The translations under genes were made by a program, and so were the position numbers. A DNA stretch of 64,000 bases from Clostridium chauvoei (lineage in GTDB: Bacteria > Bacillota > Clostridia > Clostridiales > Clostridiaceae), in assembly GCF_002327185.1 (NCBI RefSeq), contig NZ_CP018624.1, forward strand, positions 2,676,660 to 2,740,659, written 5' to 3'. The notes beneath the pieces were generated by a model, which saw nothing but the letters and a program-made list of their open reading frames with translations, was not told the origin of the DNA and searched no databases. Of this stretch, positions 29,467-38,289 are shown piece by piece; position 1 is the first letter of the stretch, and the number at the start of each line of letters is the position of its first letter.

Positions 29467-29967
29467 TTACTTACTTTTTGATAATTCATTTTTTAACATG
29501 CTTAGTGCACTTAACACAGCTTCTTCTCTAACTTCTTCTCTATTTCCATTAAAATTAAATTTTTCAACCTTGGTGTTTCCTTTTATATGAATTCCTATAT
29601 ATACTAGTCCTACTGGTTTTTCTTTAGTTCCACCACCTGGACCTGCTATTCCTGTAGTAACTACAGATATATCTGTTTCAGCTTCTCTTGCAATTCCCTC
29701 TGCCATTTCTTTTGCTGTTTCTTCACTTACTGCACCAAACTTTTCTAAAGTTTCAGCTTTTACACCTAATCTTTTCATTTTGGCCTCATTAGAATATGTT
29801 ATAGCCCCTTCTTTAAATACTTCTGATATACCTGGATAGGAAATTAACTTTCCTGCAACTAATCCACCTGTACATGATTCCGCTGTAGATATAGTTAATT
29901 TATTTTTACATAAAATTTCTCCTAATGCATATTCTATCGCTAAACCATTATTTTTATTGTTACTCAT
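29467..29967 (-). CDS. pncC: CinA C-terminal-domain nicotinamide-nucleotide amidase (PncC)
   Basis: 166 residues, the length of a stand-alone CinA C-terminal domain. It deamidates NMN to nicotinate mononucleotide in NAD recycling. Motifs: STAESCTGGLVAGKLI, GAITYSNEAKMKRLGV, TTGIAGPGGGTKEKPVGLVYIG. There is no N-terminal competence-type CinA domain. Monocistronic. Confidence 0.92.
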   Translation of the reverse strand: MSNNKNNGLAIEYALGEILCKNKLTISTAESCTGGLVAGKLISYPGISEVFKEGAITYSNEAKMKRLGVKAETLEKFGAVSEETAKEMAEGIAREAETDISVVTTGIAGPGGGTKEKPVGLVYIGIHIKGNTKVEKFNFNGNREEVREEAVLSALSMLKNELSKSK

Positions 29968-30047
29968 AAACTTCTCCTTTTAAAATTATATGATTTATTT
30001 TATTATAATATTATTTTATCTAATTATATAGCTTTTATTTTACTTAA

Positions 30048-30080
30048 AAAAGCTACCAGCTTTGATAGCTAGTAGCTAAA
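30048..30080 (-). terminator. Terminator of the 78-residue gene
   Basis: Stem AGCTACTAGC/GCTGGTAGCT followed by TTTTTT on the minus strand. Confidence 0.85.
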
Positions 30081-30084
30081 TTTA

Positions 30085-30321
30085 TTATTTTAACTTATTT
30101 GCATTAATGTAATAATCACCTCTTATATTAATACCTTGCTCTCTTATAGTGAAATCACTATCTTTTAACATTGATGTAATCATATTGATATCTTGCTGAC
30201 TTGTGTTGTTTAAGGTTATCGTAAAACTATCGTGCATATCTACTACACCCATATAATCAAAGATATTACTATATTCACTAAGAGTTAAATTTCCTTGTAT
30301 ATCCATCTTATAATCTGGCAT
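30085..30321 (-). CDS. Small soluble protein of unknown function
   Basis: 78 residues, no membrane segment. The alternating pattern (MDIQGNLTLSEYSNIFDYMG, then FTITLNNTSQQDINMITSMLKDSDFTIRE) suggests a small alpha/beta fold. AGGAGG-type ribosome site before ATG 30321. It follows the EF-G-like gene on the same strand with a gap, and has its own terminator. No family recognised. Confidence 0.65.
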   Translation of the reverse strand: MPDYKMDIQGNLTLSEYSNIFDYMGVVDMHDSFTITLNNTSQQDINMITSMLKDSDFTIREQGINIRGDYYINANKLK

Positions 30322-30410
30322 AGTCTTCCTCCTAAAATTTATATTTTATATTAAAATATAATTAATTATTTATATTTTACTCATAATCTACTTATTTATT
30401 CAATTTACAC

Positions 30411-32486
30411 CTATATTTTTTGACTTTCTTCAATTATCTTTTTGGCTTCTGGTGCGGGTACTTCTTCATATCTCTCTAAAGTACTTGTAAATGTTCCTCT
30501 TGCTTGAGTCATTGATCTTAAATCTGTAGCATATTTAGCCATTTCTGATAATGGTACTTCACCTATTATCTTTTGAAGATTTCCCTCAAGTTCCATTCCT
30601 AGTACCCTTCCTCTTTTTTTATTTATATCTCCAATAACATCTCCCATATATTCATCAGGAACTATTACCTCTATATGCATAATAGGTTCTAATAATATAG
30701 GTTTTGCCATTTCTAACCCTTTTTTATATGCTATTGACGTTGCCATTTTAAATGCCATTTCTGAAGAATCCACAGGATGATAAGAGCCATCATATAATGT
30801 TGCTCTTAAACCAATAACTGGATATCCTGCAAGAATACCTTTTTCAATACAATCTTTTAAGCCTTTTTCAACTGCTGGTATAAAGTTTCTTGGAACTGCT
30901 CCTCCAACGACTTTATCTACAAATTCAAGTTCTTCTCCACCATCATCTCTATGCTCAAATTTTATTTTTACATCTCCATATTGTCCATGTCCACCTGATT
31001 GCTTTTTATGTTTTCCTTGAACTTCAGAAACTCCTTTTATAGTTTCTCTATATGGTATTTTAGGTATATTTAATACAACTTCAGCACCAAATTTATTTTT
31101 TAATCTACTAGCTATTACTTCTAAATGAGCTTCTCCTAAACCACAAATTATTGTTTCTGCATTTTCAGTATCTCTATACATATTAAAAGTAGGATCTTCT
31201 TCTAATAATTTTTGTAATGAATATGATATTTTATCTTCATCGCCTTTTGCTTTAGGCATTACAGACATAGAAATTACTGGTGTAGGAAAATTCATATTAT
31301 CAAACATAACTCTATTATTTGTATCACATAATGTATCCCCTGTTCCTGTATATTGAAGTTTTGCTACTGCTGCTATATCTCCTGCTATTACCTTATTAGT
31401 TTGTATTTGATTTTTACCTCTTAAAAAGAATATATTAGATAACTTTTCTACTTTATTTTTATTACTATTTATTACAGAAACTTCATTTGAAAGTTCCCCT
31501 ATAATTACTCTAAATAAAGATATCTTACCTACAAAAGGATCTGCTATAGTCTTAAAAACTAATGCAGAAAAAGGTTTATCTTCTGTAAGATTTACGAAAA
31601 CCTCTTCATCGTTTTGTAAGTCAATTGCTTTTTGATGAATTGCATATTCTGGTGATGGAAAACATTCTACTATATCTTCTAAAATAGAATCCATACCTAT
31701 AAGCTTAGTAGCACTTCCACACATTATAGGTGCAATTTCTCCATCTGCACATCCTTTGATTAGTCCACTATATATTTCCTCATCACTAAGTTCGCCTTCT
31801 CCAAAATATTTATCTAATAATTCTTCATCAGTTTCTGCTACTGCCTCCATAATCATTTGCTTACATTCTTCTACTTTATCTAGTAAATCTGATGGAATAT
31901 CTGTTATTTCCATTTTGTGAGTTTTTTCATTATATATTCTAGCCTTTTTTGAAATAATATTGATTACACCTTTAAAGTCATCTTCTTTACCTATAGGATA
32001 TTGTATAGGTACTACACTCATGCCAAACTTATCCTTTAGTTCGCTTAATGTTTTATCGAAGTTTGAATTTTCTCTATCTAACTTATTTATAAAAAATGTT
32101 CTTGGTAGTTTAATCTTATTGCAATATTCCCAGGCTTTTTCAGTACCAACTTGTACTCCTGAAGCTCCACATACAACTATAGTAGCAACATCAACAGCTC
32201 TCATACCTTGAATCAGTTCTCCATAAAAATCAAAATACCCTGGAATATCAACTAAATTAATCTTAGTATCTTTAAATATAACTGGAGCTAAAGAAACTGA
32301 TATTGAAATTTGTCTCTTTTTTTCTTCTTGATCAAAATCCATAATAGTAGTTCCATCTTCAACTTTACCTAGTCTATCACTACTTCCTGAATAAAATAAT
32401 AATGCTTCAGCTAATGAAGTTTTTCCTGATCCAATATGTCCTATCAATCCAACATTTCTTAAATTATTAATTGTGTAATCTTTCAT
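30411..32486 (-). CDS. fusA2: Elongation factor G-like protein (EF-G paralogue)
   Basis: 691 residues with the five-domain EF-G layout. G1 GHIGSGKT (16-23) and G4 NKLD are intact. G3 reads DIPGYFDF (80-87) where translocating EF-G has DTPGHVDF, so the histidine needed for fast GTP hydrolysis is Tyr. Domain IV (around 470-600) keeps KKQSGGHGQYGDV and the following RGTFTS/AxG core of domain V. Such second EF-Gs are common in clostridia; roles in ribosome recycling or stress have been proposed, but this subfamily is not settled. It is not linked to rpsL/rpsG/tuf, so it is not the housekeeping copy. Confidence 0.88.
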   Translation of the reverse strand: MKDYTINNLRNVGLIGHIGSGKTSLAEALLFYSGSSDRLGKVEDGTTIMDFDQEEKKRQISISVSLAPVIFKDTKINLVDIPGYFDFYGELIQGMRAVDVATIVVCGASGVQVGTEKAWEYCNKIKLPRTFFINKLDRENSNFDKTLSELKDKFGMSVVPIQYPIGKEDDFKGVINIISKKARIYNEKTHKMEITDIPSDLLDKVEECKQMIMEAVAETDEELLDKYFGEGELSDEEIYSGLIKGCADGEIAPIMCGSATKLIGMDSILEDIVECFPSPEYAIHQKAIDLQNDEEVFVNLTEDKPFSALVFKTIADPFVGKISLFRVIIGELSNEVSVINSNKNKVEKLSNIFFLRGKNQIQTNKVIAGDIAAVAKLQYTGTGDTLCDTNNRVMFDNMNFPTPVISMSVMPKAKGDEDKISYSLQKLLEEDPTFNMYRDTENAETIICGLGEAHLEVIASRLKNKFGAEVVLNIPKIPYRETIKGVSEVQGKHKKQSGGHGQYGDVKIKFEHRDDGGEELEFVDKVVGGAVPRNFIPAVEKGLKDCIEKGILAGYPVIGLRATLYDGSYHPVDSSEMAFKMATSIAYKKGLEMAKPILLEPIMHIEVIVPDEYMGDVIGDINKKRGRVLGMELEGNLQKIIGEVPLSEMAKYATDLRSMTQARGTFTSTLERYEEVPAPEAKKIIEESQKI

Positions 32487-32609
32487 ACTTAACCATAATA
32501 TCCTCTAATTAGATATTATGAATTCACCCACCTTTCATTTAAAATCTAGATAAATCTTTAAAATTAGGCTATATATTTTATTTCTATGCGAATTCATTGA
32601 AATTAGTAC

Positions 32610-32638
32610 AAAAAAAGGAAGCGTATAAACACTTCCCT
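32610..32638 (-). terminator. Terminator of the LtaS-like operon
   Basis: Stem AGGGAAGTG/CGCTTCCTT with one G-T pair, followed by seven Ts on the minus strand. Confidence 0.8.
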
Positions 32639-32663
32639 TAAATTATCTATATTTATCTTTTAA

Positions 32664-34472
32664 CTATTCTACAAAATCTCTTTTTTCATAATATCTATTT
32701 TTTATTATAATCTCACCTATATCATAAGCTTCTTCTAGTCTAATTCTTTCTTCCTCATTTTGAGGTTCACCCTTTATTACTTTATTATGTTCTCTATTAT
32801 TCATTATAGTAGCATTTCTATTTGTATTTAAAAGGTTTCTTCCCATTAGATTTTCATAGTCTATCCCAAGTAAATACAGTACTGTTGGCATTATATCTAC
32901 CTGCCCTCCATTTTTATCAACAACATTGGGTTTAACTCCCTTTGAGTAGATTACAAATGGTATTTGTTCTGTATCTTCCTTCCAAAAATCACCTTCTAAA
33001 GGTGCATTTTCTATCATACTACTATAATATTTATGAACCCCACCATGATCTCCATATAAAACTATTACTGTATTATCTAGTAATCCTAAAGCTTCTAGCT
33101 TTTCTACAAACATACCTATTTGAACATCTGTATAATGAATACTTTGAAAATATTCTCCTAATCTATTTTCATTTAATTCTTTTGGTAAATTTAAATACTT
33201 AAATTCATCTTGTGTTTCAAAAGGTCCATGACTACTTGCAGTTGCTACCATTGAGTAAAACGGTTCTTTTAATTCTGTTAGCTTTTCTGTATATTGTTCT
33301 AAATATTCTCTATCAGAATAATAGCCTCCCACTTTTTCTTTAATATTAAACTTTGAATTGTCCCATACATTTTCAAAACCTAAAGCATTAACATGATTTT
33401 CTGCCCAATTATAGTCTGAAGATGAAACTACATGAGCTGTACTTAAATCATATCCTTCTTTTTTTAAAATTCTAGGAAGAGATGGGTACTTCCCTTCTGG
33501 ATGTGTTAAAAATGTTATGCTATCTCCTAATGGCAATACAGAAGTATTTACCATAAAGTCACAATCTACACTATTCCCCCCATTATTTTGTTCATATATA
33601 TTAGAAAAATATAATCCTTCTTTAATTAACCTATTAATATTAGGTGTTATTTCTTGTCCATATACCTTCTTATTTATAACAAAGTTTTCTAAGGACTCAA
33701 ATTGTACAAATATAACATTCTTACCTTCTGCCATAGCTTTATATTCATTAGCAGGTAAATTTTCATTATTCCACTTAAGCCAATTATCAACTTTTTTAAA
33801 ATCCTGTTCATTTGGTTTGTTTGTAACCTTCTTAAAAGTATTTATTCCTTCAAAAACATGGAATCCTAAAGGCAGGGTATTTTTCGTAGTTTCAGCTGGA
33901 TTCCATTGTATATCCATAAAATTAATTTTAGTATTATCTAAAATATCTACTTCTTGATGCACATTATAAACTGTTATGAAGCTTATAAATATTATTACTG
34001 TCGGAATAACTATAAACCTTCTTGTTACTTTTATAGACTTTAACTTTAAAGCTAATACGGCTAATGGTAAATCTATTAAAAATATTAAATCTATCAATAT
34101 AAATTTAAGCTTAAATGCTTTAGCTGGATCTGTAAGCTCGTTAAAAAATATGTTTCTAAATCCTAAAAAATTTCGTGTAGCTCTGAAATATACTATATCT
34201 GCAACTAACAATATTGAATATAGAATATCTATTGTAATTAAATATTTTAATGCTCCTTTTCCTTTAAAATATAAAGAAGGAACTATAATAATTATTATCA
34301 TTAACATATAAGCTAGTATTAACTCTTTATTCAACTCAAATTTTTTTAAACTTAATCCGTTATATGACCATATTAGACTCATAAATATAATTGTCTTTAT
34401 AGATAAAATAATAAAAAACACTAAATTTATTAGACTTTGCTTACAGAAATTTTCAGCTATTTCTTTTTTCAT
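32664..34472 (-). CDS. LTA synthase-like sulfatase-family membrane enzyme
   Basis: 602 residues. About five membrane segments in the first 170 residues, then an extracellular sulfatase domain (about 250-560) with VIFVQFESLENF (metal-binding Glu258), ITPNINRLIKEG, YGDHGG (Asp/His ligands) and PFVIYSKG. In LtaS the nucleophile is a Thr in a GKTSDSEF-type motif; here the matching stretch is GGNSVDCDF, with Ser300 in its place. The family moves glycerol phosphate from phosphatidylglycerol onto growing lipoteichoic acid. The last gene of an operon with a GT-C transferase and GtrA. Could also make another phosphate-linked surface polymer. Confidence 0.85.
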   Translation of the reverse strand: MKKEIAENFCKQSLINLVFFIILSIKTIIFMSLIWSYNGLSLKKFELNKELILAYMLMIIIIIVPSLYFKGKGALKYLITIDILYSILLVADIVYFRATRNFLGFRNIFFNELTDPAKAFKLKFILIDLIFLIDLPLAVLALKLKSIKVTRRFIVIPTVIIFISFITVYNVHQEVDILDNTKINFMDIQWNPAETTKNTLPLGFHVFEGINTFKKVTNKPNEQDFKKVDNWLKWNNENLPANEYKAMAEGKNVIFVQFESLENFVINKKVYGQEITPNINRLIKEGLYFSNIYEQNNGGNSVDCDFMVNTSVLPLGDSITFLTHPEGKYPSLPRILKKEGYDLSTAHVVSSSDYNWAENHVNALGFENVWDNSKFNIKEKVGGYYSDREYLEQYTEKLTELKEPFYSMVATASSHGPFETQDEFKYLNLPKELNENRLGEYFQSIHYTDVQIGMFVEKLEALGLLDNTVIVLYGDHGGVHKYYSSMIENAPLEGDFWKEDTEQIPFVIYSKGVKPNVVDKNGGQVDIMPTVLYLLGIDYENLMGRNLLNTNRNATIMNNREHNKVIKGEPQNEEERIRLEEAYDIGEIIIKNRYYEKRDFVE

Positions 34473-34505
34473 ATTATTTTTATCTCCTATATTAGTAATT
34501 CTTAA

Positions 34506-34871
34506 TTACTCATTAAATGTCCAAATTTTATTTCCAATAAAGTTTATAACTGTTGTAATAATTAAAGCTAAAGCTTGTGCTATAGTTGCATTTAACTTAA
34601 GGTTATTTACAAGCACAATTAATATTCCATTATTTATAAGCATAGTTATCACATTAACAATAATAAATTTGCCTATTGTTGATATATCTTTACTATTAGC
34701 TTTAAATACCCACTTGTTATTCCATAAATAGCTATTTGCCATACCGCATATATATCCTATAGTGTTTGCTACTAGAATTCCAACACCAAAAACTCTTAGT
34801 ATATTAAAAACTATCATAGTTATTAAGGTATTTATTAATCCTACTAATCCAAATTTTAAGAACTTCTCCAT
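34506..34871 (-). CDS. GtrA-family membrane protein
   Basis: 121 residues from ATG 34871, which has GAAAGGAT 6 bases upstream; an earlier in-frame start would lie deep inside the previous gene. Four membrane segments are visible (FGLVGLINTLITMIVFNIL, GILVANTIGYICGMANSYL, FIIVNVITMLINNGILIVL, ALALIITTVINFIG), the standard GtrA fold. GtrA proteins are thought to flip undecaprenyl-phosphate-linked sugars across the membrane. The start overlaps the end of the glycosyltransferase gene by 16 bases. Confidence 0.88.
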   Translation of the reverse strand: MEKFLKFGLVGLINTLITMIVFNILRVFGVGILVANTIGYICGMANSYLWNNKWVFKANSKDISTIGKFIIVNVITMLINNGILIVLVNNLKLNATIAQALALIITTVINFIGNKIWTFNE

Positions 34872-36289
34872 GTTTTTATCCTTTCTATTCCTGAAACTGC
34901 AAATATTATAAATAACCAACATACAATATATGCATATCTACTTTGGTTTTCTGTTATTAAATATGATAATCCATATCCACAGAATATAATATAAAATAGG
35001 TTTATAACTTCATTTTTTATTCTTCTCTTATTAAATAAACCTAGGTAAGTTAGTAGTATTATTACTATATAAAACCATTGAAATGTTGGTATATTTTTAC
35101 CTGAAAAATCTACTATCATTTCATTGTCTTCTAAACTTAATTTAGTCCAAAAAACACCATCCATATCTCCTACACGCCATTGAGAACCAAACTTCTCAAC
35201 ATAAAACTTAAATAGTTTCATTGGAGGAGTTTTTGTTAATCTTTCTTTTATAATCTCATTTGACATTTTTTCCATCTTTTCATAGTCATAATCACATAAT
35301 TCAGGAATTGCTGCATCTTCTTCATTCCATCTTCCACCAGATTCTATGTTAAGTCCTTTTACTATATTAGTAGCTGATGGTTCACTTCCCTTCCAAAGCT
35401 GGAATTCTGTTATACCAAATGATTTTATAGTAAAGCTCGTAATAACTAGAATAATTATAAATGATGCTATTAAAGTTACCGAAGCCTTTATTTTTTGTGA
35501 AACTTTGCCTCCATAATATATAATAATATACATAATGAATGCTATAACTGTAACCGCTGCAACCATTCTAAATAGATTGCCTAATGATAGTAATATACCT
35601 GATAAGGCTAGAATCCCTAACCCATTTTTTCTCTTAATAAATCTAATAAATAGATATATACTTCCTAAGTAAAATGGAATCGCTATATTCTCAGTACAGA
35701 ATACTCCTATATATGATATCATTGGTGGAAAAATAGCCGCTATAAAAGCTCCTGTTAAAGCATATTCTTCCTTTTCAAAAACCTCTTTACATATCTTATA
35801 AATCAAATATATTGTTACTACTGATAATAGTATATTTACTACTTTAATAGCTAGTAATGCATTTGGAAATACCTTCATCATAAATGTAAAGTATAAAACC
35901 ATCATTGTTAAATGAGGAAATCTTGCTATATATCCATTTCCATGTAAAGTATTAAAATTACCATTCAATACATCTAAAGCTGAATTATACATAGTTTTAA
36001 AATCAGATACTGGAACAGTATTAGCATTTAATAACCATAATAATCTAGCTATAAACCCAATCCCTATAACATATAAAATTATATTTTTATTGCTGAAATT
36101 TTTATTTTTAATAAGTTTATAAAATATAGAAATACTTCCTACATAAAAAACTACTTGTAGTAATAATGCTAGATTAAAGGACGTAGTAAATTTCATTCCT
36201 AAGATTATTGCTCCAAACACAATTACTAACATTATAATTTTAAGCGAATTAGTTACAAAGCTAGTAAAAATTTTTTTAAAATTATCCAT
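34856..36289 (-). CDS. Multi-pass GT-C glycosyltransferase (PMT/ArnT-like)
   Basis: 477 residues with roughly 11-12 membrane helices. Features of GT-C enzymes: an acidic first loop (VPVSDFKTMYNSALDVLNG, Asp near residue 96), the GYIARFPHL segment and long outer loops. Such enzymes transfer a sugar from a lipid-phosphate carrier on the outer face of the membrane. First gene of the operon, overlapping gtrA and followed by an LtaS-like gene, which hints at sugar decoration of a teichoic-acid-like polymer. Donor and acceptor are unknown. Confidence 0.82.
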   Translation of the reverse strand: MDNFKKIFTSFVTNSLKIIMLVIVFGAIILGMKFTTSFNLALLLQVVFYVGSISIFYKLIKNKNFSNKNIILYVIGIGFIARLLWLLNANTVPVSDFKTMYNSALDVLNGNFNTLHGNGYIARFPHLTMMVLYFTFMMKVFPNALLAIKVVNILLSVVTIYLIYKICKEVFEKEEYALTGAFIAAIFPPMISYIGVFCTENIAIPFYLGSIYLFIRFIKRKNGLGILALSGILLSLGNLFRMVAAVTVIAFIMYIIIYYGGKVSQKIKASVTLIASFIIILVITSFTIKSFGITEFQLWKGSEPSATNIVKGLNIESGGRWNEEDAAIPELCDYDYEKMEKMSNEIIKERLTKTPPMKLFKFYVEKFGSQWRVGDMDGVFWTKLSLEDNEMIVDFSGKNIPTFQWFYIVIILLTYLGLFNKRRIKNEVINLFYIIFCGYGLSYLITENQSRYAYIVCWLFIIFAVSGIERIKTWRSS

Positions 36290-36385
36290 AATTGTCTCCC
36301 TTAATTTATTTTTTATTTTATGGCACGCTCTTATATTCTACCATAGGAAAAATAATAAATGTATTTTTATGTATAATTTATTTAA

Positions 36386-36440
36386 ATAAAAAAGATTTAT
36401 ATTAAGACCATTAAATAGCCTTAATATAAATCTATATTTT
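36386..36440 (-). terminator. Terminator of the AbgT transporter gene
   Basis: Stem AGATTTATATTAAG/CTTAATATAAATCT followed by TTTTTT on the minus strand, 11 bases after the stop. Confidence 0.9.
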
Positions 36441-36450
36441 CTAATATTTA

Positions 36451-37998
36451 TTACATCATTATTCCTGCACCAGGTCCTAATGGAAGTTTTAACATATACC
36501 ATACTATTAATAGTAATGTCCATCCAATTAAGAATGCTAATGAGTAAGGAAGCATAGTTGTAATTAATGTACCTGCTCCTGCTTCGTCATCATATTTTTC
36601 TGCGAAAGCAACTATTAATGCGAAGTAACTCATAAGTGGTGAGATTATATTTGTTGTTGAATCACCTATTCTGTAAGCCATTTGAACTAATGCTGGTGAA
36701 TATTGCATATTCATTAACATTGGAACAAATATTGGAGCCATAATAGCCCACTTAGCTGAAGCTGATCCCATGAATAAGTTTATAAAGGCTGTAATAATTA
36801 CAAATCCTATTATTAGTGGAATTCCTGTAATTCCTGCACCTTGTAAGAAGTCCGCTCCTTTAACAGCAATTACTGTTCCTAAATGAGTGTAATTGAAGTA
36901 TTGAACAAATTGAGCAGCAAAGAATACTAATACTATGTATCCACCCATTGTTGCCATACTCTTACTCATTAATGCAATAACATCTTTATCATCTTTAACC
37001 TTCTTAGCTCCTATACCATAAGCAACTCCTGGTATAAAGAAGAATAATGCTATTATAAGAACTATTGAGTCCATAAATGGTGATTTTAATATTTGTCCAG
37101 TTTCAGGATTTCTTAAAATTCCTGTTGGTCCTGGAAGTAATAATACAACTAATGTTACAAGACAAATTAATGCTGCTATTCCAGCAAACTTTAATCCTCT
37201 CGTTTCTTCTGTTGAAATTTCAGTTAATACTTCTTCTGCATTACCTTTGTATTTTCCTAATTTAGGTTCTACTACTTTTTCTGTTATGATAGTACCTATT
37301 ATTGTAATAAGAATTGTTGATGCCATTATGAAATACCAGTTATCTGTTACTCCTACAGCCATTTGTGATGGATGTATCTTAGCAGCTTCTGATGTGATAC
37401 CTGCTAATAAAGCATCTGTTGGTCCTGCAATTAAGTTTGCACTAAATCCACCTGAAACCCCAGCAAAAGCTGCAGCTAAACCAGCTAATGGATGACGTCC
37501 AAAACTTAAGAAAATTATAGCACCTAATGGAACTAAAACTACGTAACCTGCATCTGAAGCTATACTTGACATAACTCCAGCAAAAACTACAACTACAGTT
37601 ATTAATCTCTTTGGAGTACTTGTTACTAACTTAGTTAATAACGTTCCAATAAGACCAGTTCCTTCTGCTACCCCTACACCAAGTAATGCAACTAACACTG
37701 TACCTAGTGGTGCAAAACCTGTAAAGTTTGTAACCGCTGATGTAAACATATATCTTATTCCTTCTGGAGTAAGTAAGCTTACTACATTAGCAGTCATTTC
37801 TTTAATTTCCATTGTAGATCTGTCTAAGCCAGTATATGTTACTGATACACCCATTTTAGCAAATATAGCTGATAAAACCATTATAATTGCACATAAAATT
37901 ACGAATATTGTACCTGGGTGAGGAAGCTTATTACCTACTCGCTCAATAGAAGCAAGAATACCTCTTTGAGACTTATCCTTCTTTTCATTGGTCTTCAT
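36451..37998 (-). CDS. AbgT-family transporter
   Basis: 515 residues, about 12 membrane segments. The N-terminus (IERVGNKLPHPGTIFVILC), GVAEGTGLIG, AGPTDALLAGIT, and MGSASAKWAIMAPIFVPML mark the AbgT family. Members import p-aminobenzoyl-glutamate (a folate breakdown product) or export sulfonamides, driven by the proton gradient. There is no abgA/abgB hydrolase nearby, so the substrate is open. ATG 37998 has AGGGGGAT upstream. Single gene with promoter and terminator. Confidence 0.9.
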   Translation of the reverse strand: MKTNEKKDKSQRGILASIERVGNKLPHPGTIFVILCAIIMVLSAIFAKMGVSVTYTGLDRSTMEIKEMTANVVSLLTPEGIRYMFTSAVTNFTGFAPLGTVLVALLGVGVAEGTGLIGTLLTKLVTSTPKRLITVVVVFAGVMSSIASDAGYVVLVPLGAIIFLSFGRHPLAGLAAAFAGVSGGFSANLIAGPTDALLAGITSEAAKIHPSQMAVGVTDNWYFIMASTILITIIGTIITEKVVEPKLGKYKGNAEEVLTEISTEETRGLKFAGIAALICLVTLVVLLLPGPTGILRNPETGQILKSPFMDSIVLIIALFFFIPGVAYGIGAKKVKDDKDVIALMSKSMATMGGYIVLVFFAAQFVQYFNYTHLGTVIAVKGADFLQGAGITGIPLIIGFVIITAFINLFMGSASAKWAIMAPIFVPMLMNMQYSPALVQMAYRIGDSTTNIISPLMSYFALIVAFAEKYDDEAGAGTLITTMLPYSLAFLIGWTLLLIVWYMLKLPLGPGAGIMM

Positions 37999-38077
37999 AT
38001 TTATCCCCCTTGTTGTAAAATAAATCTTATATAAAAATACATATAATAAATAAATATTTCTATATATAATTCACTCA

Positions 38078-38106
38078 ATTATATATCTTTATCCATATTT
38101 TTTCAA
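38078..38106 (-). promoter_or_regulatory. Promoter of the AbgT transporter gene
   Basis: TTGAAA (38106-38101), 17-bp spacer, TATAAT (38083-38078). The leader is about 75 bases. The rest of the 37999-38289 gap is AT-rich with no other signal that I could place. Confidence 0.7.
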
Positions 38107-38289
38107 GTGCTTTCTGTTTTTTTGCTAATAATAACCGTTTTCTATTATTCATTTGTTAAAATTCGATATATTATTATATGCTTTAGTTAATAAAAATAAA
38201 TTTTTGAAATTTTATAGCATTTATTTCAATAATTTATTGTAAAACTTTAATAGTTATACTTTGTTTAGGATAAAATAATAATTAAGAAG

